A stretch of 64,000 nt of DNA from Rotaria sp. Silwood1. Taxonomy: Eukaryota > Rotifera > Eurotatoria > Philodinida > Philodinidae. A program made the position numbers and the translations under genes. Positions 1 through 11,219 of the stretch are shown piece after piece. Numbering within the stretch: position 1 is the stretch's first letter; the number at the start of each line of letters is the position of its first letter. Below the pieces are notes generated by a model. That model was not told where the DNA came from, did not search any database, and saw nothing but the letters and a program-made list of their open reading frames with translations. Location: assembly GCA_905250075.1 (NCBI GenBank), contig CAJNOP010000203.1, positions 201,624-265,623 on the forward strand, in the 5' to 3' direction.

Positions 1-380
1 GAATAAAGAAACAACTCTTGAGATGTGCCCATGTTATGCATATCTACAAGTACACATTCATACCCACACCCGTATATATCTTTGAATTTCTTACTGTTTT
101 TCTTTATTTTTCGAAATCAAATTCAAATATAATCAATCTAGAGTAAGTCATACTTTATTCAAAAATGTAATTCTAAAACAAATTATCCATCTTGTGTTTG
201 TGATTCCATCATATTTTGGCAAGGATGTCTATTTGTTAGTAAACTAATTGCTCGTTGTTTTTGTATTTTAATGTTTACATTAGTATAAAATGGCATTTCA
301 CAATTTTGATCCATATAAATTTTAGCATAATACCAACTAAAAAATATAACTTGTTTACATATATTGCATTGACTATTCTT

Positions 381-480
381 NNNNNNNNNNNNNNNNNNNN
401 NNNNNNNNNNNNNNNNNNNNNNNNNNNNNNNNNNNNNNNNNNNNNNNNNNNNNNNNNNNNNNNNNNNNNNNNNNNNNNNN
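381..480. other. assembly gap (100 N)
   Basis: A run of exactly 100 N bases, most likely a scaffold placeholder of unknown true length. The 1-380 stretch before it shows no convincing gene. Reading frames that touch the gap cannot be interpreted across it. Confidence 0.98.
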
Positions 481-579
481 TCAGAAGAAGCTGAATCTAA
501 TGTGGTCGATAATTTTCAACGAGAATCTAATCAAGTACTACCTCAAAAATCCGATGATTATGTAACACATTGGATATGA
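481..579 (+). CDS. possible C-terminal fragment of a gene interrupted by the gap
   Basis: Directly after the N gap one frame stays open for 32 codons and ends at TGA 577-579. The translation is hydrophilic and Glu/Asn/Gln rich, with codons ending mostly in A or T like the real genes here. It starts SEEAESNVVDN and ends DDYVTHWI. No family is recognised. It could be the last exon of a gene whose body lies in or before the gap, or simply a chance frame. Confidence is low because the fragment is so short. Confidence 0.3.
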   Translation, partial: SEEAESNVVDNFQRESNQVLPQKSDDYVTHWI

Positions 580-892
580 ATAGTTTTCATATTATTATGC
601 TTACAAACCAAAACTGTAAATGTCGTAAAAGTCGAATACCTTGGTTCAAACTTCCTATGGGCACGTAATATTTTAAATTTGTTAGTTTGTGGCAATGGGA
701 GTGATAATTTGACCTGACCAATGATCAGTTGTGTTGATGGACAGTATAAAAGGTTCTATTGTAAGCACGCCTTTTCTGATGCTTCTGACACATTTAGATA
801 CCGATAAATGCTTATATTTATATATGCATGAATCTATGTGTGTATGATTGGTTTATAACAAGAAGAGACTCTGAACACACAAGCAAACTAAC
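580..892. other. intergenic region upstream of the TPR-ART gene
   Basis: No gene is seen. The only notable motif is a TATA-like sequence at 745-752, listed separately. Confidence 0.5.
745..752 (+). promoter_or_regulatory. TATA-box-like sequence TATAAAAG
   Basis: TATAAAAG lies about 140 nt upstream of the ATG at 893, in otherwise non-coding sequence. It fits a core promoter for the TPR-ART gene with a long 5' leader. In DNA this AT-rich it could occur by chance. Confidence 0.3.
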
Positions 893-3009
893 ATGGCATC
901 TGCTATATCTGAAGTACTGCCGACCACAATAATAGATGATAATCTAGAGAGCTTTTGTCTTGTTTGCTTCGGTGTCGAACTCAACAACCCAAAGACAAAT
1001 GTTGATATTCAGCAGCGACTTCGTGCATCGATCAACTGCTTGAAAATATTCCACAATGGTCACGAATGTGAACAATACATTCAACAAGTATCTAAACAAG
1101 ATCAAATTATCTTGATCGTTAGTGATCGATTAAGTCAAGAAATAGTGCCTCGTGTTCGCCACCTTCGACAAATTTCTTCGATCTTAATTTTTTGTATGGA
1201 CAAATAGGAAAAGAAACAATGGTCCCAGCAATTCGCTAAGGTAATAAGAGAATATATCGTTCAATACACGTAAGTAGATAATTGAAATTCTGCAGTCCGA
1301 AAATATTTGTAGAATGAAAATCGGAGTGTTCTATCTGCTAATTATTTTATATTCAGACCAAAAGTGTGGTCAACAGTCTAGATATACTTGTGACACAAAT
1401 TCAACAGGATCAAAATCGACGAATTCACAACAAAGCTGAAGAATCACTCTCGTTCACCATTTTCAACACAAGTAGTGATATTGAACGATCAATTACTGAA
1501 CTCAATGGTTATTTTATTCATGCACAATTATTAATCGATTGTCTTCTTCGAATGAAACCGGTTCTTGCAGATAAGAATGAACTAATTTCTCTATGTCAAC
1601 GAGAATATCAAGATAATCCAGTTGAATTGTATACTCTAGACGAATTTAAACGTAATTACTCAGCTGATCGTGCGTTGTGGTGGTACACAAGACAATCATT
1701 TCTTTATCGAATTTTGAATAAGGCTCTTCGTACTCAAAATATTGATTTACTTTTTGTATTTCGATTTTTCATTCATGACATTTACAGACAACTCAAGCAA
1801 TTGCAATGTTCGTCAGCGATTCAAGTCTTTCGTGGTCAATTGTTGTCGAATGACGAACTAAAATTGCTTAAAAACTCGATTGAACAATTTATTTCTATCA
1901 ACTCGTTACTCTCGACTAGTATCGATCGTAGTGTGTCTCTGAGTTTCTTGGGTGATACAAAAGTTGCACATGTTGGTTTGTATCAAGTCTTATTTGAAAT
2001 CGACCTGGATCCTCAACACTGTGATATCAAACCGTTTGCAGATATTAGTTCACAAAGCTGTATTCCTGATGAACAAGAAGTACTGATTATGTATGGATCT
2101 ATTTTTCGACTTGTTGATATTTATTATGATAAAGATCAAATATGGATTATCAAACTGACATTAAGTAGTGAACACGATCACGAGTGGCAGCCGATCTTTC
2201 AATGCTTGAGAAATGAATATGGGGAGTGTGAAATGAACCTTCTGTCATTCAGCCATGTGCTTCAATGGATGGGCAAATTGAGTGTAGCCGAAAAATACTG
2301 TCATCGTCTACTTAATGAATTACCTCATAATAAGAAGCTAATCGCTGAATGTTATCAGAATCTTGGTAGAGTGGCCTATGATAAAGGTCAGTATGACTTA
2401 AACCTCGAGTGGAACTACAAAGCACTAGATATACTGAAATCGGATGATCCTCGTTGTGCGAGGAGTTACATTGGAATCGGTAAGGCTTGGTCAAGGGAAT
2501 GCAATACGAAGGCTGCACTGGAATCGTACAACGAGGCATTAATACTTTTGAAAGAAGATTCGACAAAAGATCGACTCGATGTAGCAATGTGTTTCTTCAA
2601 CATATCCTTTCTCTACAGGATGGAGAAGAGATACTCGCAAGCACTAGAGTATAATCAGAAGGCATTAATTATTCGTCAAAAGTACCTTCCTACTGATCAT
2701 CCTGATTTTGGCGAGTCGTACAGAAACATCGGTGAAATTCTGTATTGTACTGATCAAAATGATATTTCATTGGAATATTTACTTTTGTCGCTAAAAATTT
2801 TCGAAAAAACACTCCCTCACCAACATTCAAAACTAGTAATGACACTAACGCGCATCGGACAAGCTAACGAGCTGAAAAGTGACTTGAAACAAGCACTCTC
2901 ATATTACGAACAATCAGCCTCCATTTATCACCAAGTGTTGCCTCCCATACATATGAATGTCACTTTGCTCAAGCAACATATTCAACGTGTCTCGTTAAAA
3001 CTGAAATAA
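893..3009 (+). pseudogene. TPR-repeat mono-ADP-ribosyltransferase, one in-frame stop
   Basis: A two-exon model (893-1240, 1357-3009; phase-0 intron with GT at 1241 and AG at 1355-1356) gives a 666-codon frame, open except for TAG at 1205-1207 (codon 105). Numbering through the stop, the N-terminal domain is followed by an ART domain with the R-S-E signature: Arg275 in VFRGQ, Ser-Thr-Ser at 302-304, and Glu355/Glu357 in DEQEVL. From about residue 400 onward there are five or six tetratricopeptide repeats. Arginine-type ARTs transfer ADP-ribose from NAD+ to protein side chains, and TPRs bind partners. Combined ART-TPR proteins are abundant in bdelloid rotifers. The frame on both sides of the stop is well preserved, so this is a very recent pseudogene, a sequencing error, or a gene read through its stop. 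The second exon alone also has a long open frame (1366-3009). Confidence 0.8.
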
Positions 3010-6000
3010 TGCCATTTCATTTCTTTTATTTGACTGAGTGTATATTCTTGATACCTAGTTCAGCTAACTTGAAGATAAATCAATCGAAAACAAGATAGGT
3101 TCAATTTGCTAGTCTCAACTCTTGCTTTTCAGCAATCGATCTTGTCGAAGTATTTTGATAATAAAAATAATACGCTTCTGTATGAATATTGAATAAAAAA
3201 ATGCAGAGGCTTATTTTGAGGAGAGATAAAGGCGTAGAGTATGGTTTGTATTTCGAATCAGTCTAAAAGAGACCCATAATATCCTCTCACTTTATTCGCG
3301 TTAGATAAACACACGACAATCCACAATTATAGAGTGTTTCATAAGTCTTGAGGCTTGACAAAATTAGTTTAGGTACAGACAGAAAATAATCTCGAACCGA
3401 ATGCCTTTATATGAGGTCTGAGTACTTGTGTTGGTCATTTACAGAGCATATTATTGGATGACATCTTTTCTTGTAATAAAAAAAAACATAAACATGAGAA
3501 TCATTAGTTACGTAAAAAAGCCTTTTATTCATAAAAAAAAACAAACTCAAAATTTGAAAAACCGGATCAGATTTATATTTCTCAACCCGAATTGTCTTCA
3601 GGCAAGCTTTACAAAAATTCTGTATCTCATCATTAGTATGTGTACACGTGACTCAACACGTGTTTGCAAGCATACAAACACATTTTATTTCATATGACTC
3701 TCTCTTCAGTCGATGTAATGAACAAATATAACTTCATCCACAACGATAACATTTTCTTCTTTTTTTAAGATAGTAGATATTTGCATATTACTTAAGACCG
3801 AGAGGAAGTATGATGATGACGAGTGCATTATCTGTATACTAAATACGCAATAAATTCATTTGTCCTTTTCTCTTCTCAGTCTTTCAAAGAAAAATACATC
3901 AATAATATGTCTGCTCAGAAGAAAAATTTACTTATCTTGATCCTTATGCCTATTTACTTTCTTTCCAATAGAGTTGAATGTCCAAGCCTATTTATAGAAG
4001 ATAATCCAAATTTGCCTTTTTGTTTCATTATTGATTAATGATTTGACATGCGACATGAGTAAAACGATGTGCTCTTTTCAAGTAGAAGAAAGTACGACTT
4101 CACTACTTCAAATAAAGAATTTGAAGTAGAAGTGAAGTGCCGTGAGATATGGTAAAGTGTACACTCTTGAAGTCCATACTTTCGCTTGATTTTGCTTAGT
4201 TTTGGAAAGAATTCGGGAAGAAAGTCTCTCAAACTCAAGAGAAACAGTTCTTTGGAGAAGTTTTTCAGTAAAATAAATTCTCAGCTTAGACTTTTAAGGT
4301 TCTCGTTATCAGCTATAAGCAATGCCTTTTTCCCGTCATTTCTTTGTATTAATATCATTGGGGGTTTAGCGAAGATACTGAACTTCTTGAGGTTGAATTC
4401 CTTTAGTACTAAACCAACCGAAATTCTAAATTATTTTAAGAACTATTTCAAGTAAAAATGGTTCCAAGCGTTCAGAAAAGCTCTATCAAACACCCTAGAA
4501 ATCATCTATCTATTATTCATTTGACAGTCGTGTTTGCATATCTCATTAGTATATTTAGACTTCATATTTTTCCATGCGGAGCTACTTCTAGACACAATGT
4601 AACAAGCGTCAAAGAAATCGCCGTCAAATTATTTTCACTAAATCATTGTAATTCTATAATTTTGCTGATAGAAACAAAGTTTCTGAACGCTAAACAATTA
4701 TCTATGTTTGGATATACCAAAGCTTTTGCGATGTTGATTGCTTCAGCATCGTGACATGAAAAATGCTAAACATTTTTCATATGATAGAATACTTGTTCAG
4801 CAAGCAGATTTAAACAATTTAAGTGTTTTTCGTTTCGAATGATTTGGCTTCCGTCGCGCTTAAATTGGTTTAGGAAATACGAGATTTGTTCATTTTCAAT
4901 ATAAAATAGAAAGAAACGAATAGACACAAGAGACAAGCGTGTGTGTCGATATAACTGTATGAACACAGTTATAAGTACATACATGTAGACAGACCGATAG
5001 ATACATATGTAGCAGATCAGATATACATGAAGAAATAAGACATACCCGTAAGAGTTTACATATAGATATAGAGGTTAATATAGAAATAAAGGATTAGATA
5101 AAGACAAAACGGATTAGGCATATAAAAAAAAGAGTTAGATATAGACTTATTCAGCAGTATTAGGTGTCAGTTAGTAATACAAGACTTAGTTCTCTTTTTA
5201 ACATTGAAAATAAGTATTCTGTTTGAGAAAACACAACTAGTTTCTCTACAATCGGAAGAAAAATGCCTTTTATCATGCATCAGTGACTCCCTCCATTGAA
5301 AGACTAGAACTAACTATAAAAGAAAGAAATTGTCAGGAAGAAAGAGAAGAAAGTTAACGAATGAAAACCTGCCAGCTTGTTCTTCCTAATCGTATGTGCT
5401 GCTAAAGTTTCGCTTTTTTCTCTTTATTCTCCTGCTTTTTATTCACTAACATCATCCGAACACAAAATACTCGTCATATTCAGCATGAAAGACTGCGTAA
5501 GAAGATATAATAAAATACGAAGATTCCATCAAAGTACGAAGGTGAGAGTACGAAACAAGGCAGGAACAGGAACGAGAACAATAGCATAAGTAAGAGTAAC
5601 AGCAAATTATAGAGCTTTTCTAGCAATATAGGAAATATACAAGCGTATTAGATACAGTGATAGGCGGTTTCCTTGTCAAGATGGTAACAGAAAATAAGCA
5701 ATTTAGACGAAGAGAAAGTATTAAGTCTACATGTAGGCAACAGATGACTTTTTTAAAAGCCACTACATATAACCCAATGAAATTTCTCTAAAATGGTTGG
5801 TCACATTTATTATAAATCAAAAAAAATAGCAAAAGACGAAAGCGATAAGAAGACAATTCAGACTACTCTAATTTTTTTACACAAGAATACTTCAGAAGCT
5901 CAACTTTCAACATGATTTTTATTGTAGAAAGAAATAAATGTATATGTCTCTTTCTCTCTTGTGTCTCGATATAATTTACGACAATTATTAAGAGGAGCGC

Positions 6001-6166
6001 AGTAAAAAGCATAAAAAGAAATCCAAACATAAATACTTCTTGTAAATAAATAGAAACAGAGAAGTTTGTAGTTTTAACTATTGTGTTTATTATTCTTTAT
6101 AGTTAATAAGTAAAATACATCGAAAATATATTCGTTTTTTATATTCGATTTTTCATTATTGTCATA
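3010..6166. other. intergenic, no gene recognised
   Basis: About 3.1 kb of AT-rich sequence. The short open frames here have no family resemblance or codon bias that I can support. It includes a small hairpin at 4104-4130 (11-bp perfect stem, 5-nt loop, further pairing outside a small bulge) and purine-rich low-complexity DNA around 5000-5160 and 5540-5600. Confidence 0.6.
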
Positions 6167-7453
6167 ATGTTATCAGCATTGTCATCAAATAATGACAACA
6201 ATGATTCAAATATCATTGATTTATTATACCGTTTATGTAAAGAAAATGAAATAGAAAAAGTTCAAAATATTTTACCATTTATTGGAAATATAAATATCGT
6301 AAATAAAATTCAAAGTTCAACTGGTTCAACTTGTTTGCATGTAGCATGTTATTATGGACATCGGGATATGGTTAAAATTTTATTAGAATATGGCGCTCTA
6401 CATTCCATACGAAATTTACGACATAATCTAACACCTTATGAAGAAGCTTATACGAATGATATAAAAGAATTATTTGTCGAACAACGAAAATCATTTTCAA
6501 ATAATAATGATTATGATTATATTGAATGGTCAATGGTAGGAGATGATCTCCTTGGAAAACGACGTGAATTCCGCCAAGCTATTGATTTATACAAAACTTA
6601 TGATAATCATCATTTAGTATCAAAATTATTAGCTGAAGTTATTCATTATTATCTAAATGAATATCTGATAAATGAAAGTAATGATACTAGCAATTCGAAA
6701 GATAAAATTACTCGTGAACAAATTGCAACTATTGAAGCATATTTTAAAGAAGCCATAGAAAAACAAGATTATTTAACATATTTTATCAAAGCTTATACAT
6801 TAACAAATTTTTTTTATAAAGTGTTAAATAAAGATTTAGCTTTGTATATATTAGAATATTTCGATCAAACAAAAACTTTTTCATCAAATTATCGTCTTGT
6901 AAATTGTCTTGTTCATCTTGTTACATTGTTAATTTATCATCCAAATTTTTCTCAATATCAATATCAAGGTATATGTTATCGTGGTATGAGAATAACACAA
7001 AATGATTTAGATCAATATCAATTAAATCATCACATTTTAAATCGTGCATTTTTATCAACATCTATGGATCGTCAAGTAGCTGAAATGTTTGCTGGTGAAG
7101 GTCAACAATCTCAAATGAGATATACTCCTAAAAATCATTGTGCTTTGCAATATTCATGTTTATGTCAATATTTCATAAAACAAAACTCAACAGCTATTAA
7201 TATACAAAGTTTATCAACGAAACCCGATGAAAAAGAAATTTTAATTATTCCATTTACTGTTTTTAAAGTAACGGCAATTAAACGAAATTATCTTGATGAT
7301 CCAACAGCATCGATATCAATTGAAATTGATTTAGAAGAATGTGAAGATCCAAATGATCATCAAAATGAATTAGAAAGTAGTTTATTATTTTTTTCGGCAT
7401 ATGTTGAAGAAAATTTCTTCTTTCGATTCTTTTTTTTTTCATTCAATTTTTAG
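6167..7453 (+). CDS. ankyrin-repeat mono-ADP-ribosyltransferase
   Basis: A single open frame of 428 aa. About residues 50-95 hold one or two ankyrin repeats (STCLHVACYYGHRDMVKILL). The rest is an arginine-type ADP-ribosyltransferase domain with all three catalytic elements: Arg272 in YRGM, Ser-Thr-Ser at 297-299, and Glu355-x-Glu357 in DEKEIL. It would therefore be expected to use NAD+ to modify proteins. No signal peptide or membrane segment is seen, so a cytosolic location is likely. The last 20 or so residues are Phe-rich and read into a T-rich tract ending in TTTTTAG, which looks like a splice acceptor. The true C-terminus may therefore be spliced, for example from GT at 7403. The next gene starts 8 nt after the TAG, which suggests an operon or a fused transcript. 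Confidence 0.82.
   Translation: MLSALSSNNDNNDSNIIDLLYRLCKENEIEKVQNILPFIGNINIVNKIQSSTGSTCLHVACYYGHRDMVKILLEYGALHSIRNLRHNLTPYEEAYTNDIKELFVEQRKSFSNNNDYDYIEWSMVGDDLLGKRREFRQAIDLYKTYDNHHLVSKLLAEVIHYYLNEYLINESNDTSNSKDKITREQIATIEAYFKEAIEKQDYLTYFIKAYTLTNFFYKVLNKDLALYILEYFDQTKTFSSNYRLVNCLVHLVTLLIYHPNFSQYQYQGICYRGMRITQNDLDQYQLNHHILNRAFLSTSMDRQVAEMFAGEGQQSQMRYTPKNHCALQYSCLCQYFIKQNSTAINIQSLSTKPDEKEILIIPFTVFKVTAIKRNYLDDPTASISIEIDLEECEDPNDHQNELESSLLFFSAYVEENFFFRFFFFSFNF
7452..7453 (+). promoter_or_regulatory. splice-acceptor-like site before the PGRP start
   Basis: A T-rich tract ends in AG at 7452-7453, 8 nt before the PGRP ATG. It could accept a spliced leader (trans-splicing is established in bdelloid rotifers) or a cis intron joining the upstream ART gene to the PGRP. 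In-frame fusion would need a phase-1 donor in the ART tail. Sequence alone cannot decide. Confidence 0.4.
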
Positions 7454-7461
7454 ATGACAAA

Positions 7462-10085
7462 ATGTCGAGATCATCATCATTGTCATCATCTGATGATGAT
7501 ATTAAAGACACTGAAGATTATGTAAAATTTAAACAGCGAAAATATCTTTTTTATGTCATCATTGGACTTTTGGTATTAGGCATTTTTTTAGGTTTAACTT
7601 TTACATTCATTTTTACTCTTGGTATTAAAAAACCTGCAACGAAACTGGAAACAGATGATATTATCGAGTATCAATTACCATCAGGTAAAAATAAGACAAT
7701 AAAAACAAGCTAAAAATGTAAAACTTCTACTTAACTTCTTCACTATTGCAGGATGCTACTTCTCAGTTTTCGAGTTTTTGAACGTCTAGTATTAGATGTG
7801 TTATTAGTTTCCAGCAAAATAGTAACTTTTCAAGTAGTGCTTTCTTTTTATCTGATATATGATAGGTTTCTAAGTTTCTGGAAACCAATATCATATAGGG
7901 TTTTCCCATTTCCAGAAACTCATGAGCTTATAGTCAAATATATCACAGATCGTCTTGAAAAAGTTCAAACGCTAGACTCTTCATAAATGCGAGAATAAAT
8001 GTAATTTTGTTTCTTAGAGGCAGAAATCTAAAGTTCCTATTTGAACTAAATATATTTTTACTTTTGAAGAAATTAATTAAAATTTACTCTTTCTCTTATG
8101 CATCATGAGAGTCACTGCAGGAATTCTGTATTTGATCGAACTCAAAAGTACATATAAGGCTGATGTCGCAATTAATAGATTCATACGACTTGAGATATTT
8201 ATACTGAACTATTATATCTTGAATAAATACAAAATACACATTTTTGATGTATATTTCTTGTAGGCTGCCCCAATATATTAAATCGATCCAGCTGGAATGC
8301 ACGCCCTTATAACAAGCGTGATCGTTTAACAACATTACCGGTTACACATATTGTTATAAGACAAGTAGAAGATTTGAAACCGATTATTGATCAACGAGAT
8401 TGTATTAAAGAAATAAGAGACCTTCAAGATTTTCAAATGGATAAACGAGGTTGGGATGACATTGGCTATAGTTTTCTTATATGTAATGATAATGACGACC
8501 AACAATACATTTATAGAGGTCGAGGATGGAGATATGTCGGTGCACATTGCATTGGTTATAATTCCAAATCATTGGGTAAACTTAAATTCCATTTTTGAAC
8601 TTTCTAAAACATCGTATTTTACATTATTGCTCATTTCATTTGAATTCTATTTTAGTCTTCTTAAAAATAATTAAAATCTTAGACGAGTTCTGATATATAT
8701 GTTTCGAATTAAAAACAACTTTTCCGCCAAAGCTCATTAAAACTTGGTAGAGTCTGGTAAACCAGAAAAAGATAGAAACAAAGACAGAACAATACCATTT
8801 CGAATTATTGTCTGATTCATGTACGCCAGAATGTCCATTTTTCAAACAAAATTTATGCATCACAGTGATTTTGTACAGCCGTAAACCCTTGTTTCCCAGT
8901 GATCCGAAACAATCAAAATGGCATATCAGGTTTCGGGATCAAAATCTGCGTCTAATAGTTTTGCATGATTGAAAAATCGGAGTTTGCATTCTCAAAGTAT
9001 CATTACAATGTCTAAGTTGTTTATGCCTATCAATGTGAACGTATTAACGTTGTCATTAGTAATCAAAAGTTCACAAAGGATGATTTGCAACAACATCTTT
9101 TGTCGCCAATGTTTTTCATTCAAAGCTATCCAGATATGATGATTAAGATAATATTTTATGACCTAGTGGAATCTAATGGAGAAAAACCTTCACCTAGTTG
9201 GAACTCCTAAAGACGATTCATTCTCTAATACCATTCTAAAAATCTCTCGCTGATTCTCTAACGAAGCTGTAGTCTACATATGAACCTTTGACAACTTCAG
9301 TATTAGCTACCAACGCTACAGATTTCTTAGCATATAATCTCGATTAAAAATCTAGGTTTTTCTCGAAAACTCAACTTTGGTAAGACGGTCTTGGATTAGC
9401 GGAAAGCTTGAATAGAGATAGAATTTCAAAATAAGATAGGTTTCTATCATTTTTATCAATAGTAAAACATTTTAACCTTTGTCTCTTTTGAATCATGAGA
9501 TATGAACTCTCACACTTTACCAAAAATAGTGACTTTGGGTTTTATGGATACAATGCATTAAATATTAAGAGTACAATCGTTTGAGTTCAGAAACTTTTCT
9601 TGGGAATCAAATGCATTCATATATAAATTCACAAAAAGTTCAGTTGAATCGATCAAGCCATGCTTGATATATACTGTTCAAAACTCTTTCTGAAAAGAAT
9701 CTTCATTTTTAAAAGTTTCCATTGGTATTCATAAAACTATGATTTCTACACCATACCTTAAATGGATAATATCTGTAATGCTTACATAGACTGGCTTATA
9801 AGTATTCTTTTAGTTCCCAAGTTATATTTCCAGATTTCAAATCATGTTTTTTGTTTTACAAAAGGTATCGGTTTTATGGGCAACTACACCGGTACAAGAT
9901 CTTTAAACACATTTAAATCCTTAGTTCAATGTGGCATTACAAAGAATTTTATCGTAAAAAATTTTACATTGGTTGGAAATTTAAATACAACAGATATTTA
10001 CGAATATTATTTAAAATATTTGAAAAATGACACTGATGTTCAGTATAGTAATCAAGCCAGCAGCACAACATTTTTTTGTGACTAA
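7462..10085 (+). CDS. type II membrane peptidoglycan-recognition protein, non-catalytic
   Basis: Three exons (7462-7684, 8264-8575, 9865-10085; both introns phase 1, GT/AG) give 251 aa. Residues 1-30 are Ser/Asp-rich and cytosolic. About 31-56 form one membrane helix (YVIIGLLVLGIFLG), and the outer part is a PGRP/amidase_2 domain. Matching family landmarks are RSSWNARP, DLQDFQMDKRGWDDIGYSFL, YRGRGWRYVGAH, YNSKSLG and GFMGNYTGT. The zinc-amidase residues are missing: the usual His-His after the first strand is Arg-Gln (IVIRQV), the later His-Arg-Asp is Asn-Leu-Asn, and the Cys of the final motif is absent. It is therefore likely a binding receptor, not an enzyme, with a topology like insect PGRP-LC. 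The ATG is 8 nt after the ankyrin-ART stop and just behind a TTTTTAG acceptor. Introns are 579 and 1289 nt. Confidence 0.8.
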
Positions 10086-11219
10086 TCAATTTTTAACAAT
10101 TCTGAAAAGATACTTTTGCCGCCAAAACTAAAAAATTTGTAGAGAATCGCGAAAAATGTAAACAAGCATATTTGGGAACGCTTATTAGTGATATTTTATT
10201 TATAAATATATCATGGTAACTCAGCAATAGATCAGCAGGAAAGATTCAGATAAGTCGATGGGTCATAGCGGTAACATTCATCACTTCTTAATCCAATGTC
10301 AATTTTTTGTATCTGCACCCAATCGTACAACTTTTTTTTGAAAAGATCAGTCACATCGCACTTCCCATAACATCATTCAGTCTTTCTTTTGTGGTCGTCG
10401 TCTCTCCCTTTTTTCTTTTTACAACTCTTTAGTTAAAAAGAAAATAAACGAGTTAGGTAGCTGTGGCAAGTCTAACAGATCTCTTCCGATATACTAGAGT
10501 TGGATCGTTATCTTTTTTCACATTAACTTCGTATGACCTGTTTTGATTTGCAGACACATTGTTTCAAATCGTTGTAATATAACTGAATGAATATCTTTTG
10601 TTATTATTGAAACACAAGAATATCTGATAAATCGTTTTTCTCAGATTCTTCTTCATCGTCGACTGCCTTCGGCATATATCTCATAAATTGGTACCAATTG
10701 ATATGGAGTTCAAAAGATGCAATACATCGATTACGATACTAGACAACAAAGTGATAGCCATGCGGCATTGGTCAAATGATGAATGAATTTCATCAATCGA
10801 TGACATGTTTATTGTTCTAAGAAGACCTAGAACAGTAATTATATTTCCATCATTAGCCATTTTGATATGTGAGTTTTGAAATAAAGACGAGTCTCAATAT
10901 TTTTTTTTAGTTTTTGAATTCCCACTCATACTCACAATCAGCACCCTCGAAGCCATCTCTCACACTTAGCCCCATATTCTCACATCCTCTTATGTATACC
11001 CCTAATGCAGATTCGCCTGATGTACTTTGAACATTCTGCTGAAATCTGTGCTCAACCATGTAGAAACATGTTCTGTGCATCATTGAACTTTAGAAAATAT
11101 CTACTTGATAAGAATGATGATGTCAAACTCGTTTTTCTTATCTCATTCATCTAATGAGAATCATTCATTTCTACTCTTGCTTCGTGGTAAACAAATGTAT
11201 GTAACGAGTGTGTAGGGAA
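10086..11219. other. intergenic, no gene recognised
   Basis: AT-rich spacer between the PGRP and the orphan GPCR. No coding stretch, RNA gene or delimited repeat is seen. Confidence 0.55.

Noticed and set aside
186-270. Short minus-strand open frame upstream of the N gap
   Set aside because: It could be the end of a gene, but it is only about 25 codons, has no clear splice acceptor and no family match.
3428-5589. Several open frames of 70-98 codons on both strands
   Set aside because: Low-complexity translations without domains, signal peptides or codon bias, and they overlap one another. Best explained by chance in AT-rich DNA.
7753-7986. 77-codon frame inside the first PGRP intron
   Set aside because: The PGRP frame joins cleanly from 7684 to 8264 (G plus GC, giving Gly-Cys-Pro). 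Including this stretch would introduce a stop.
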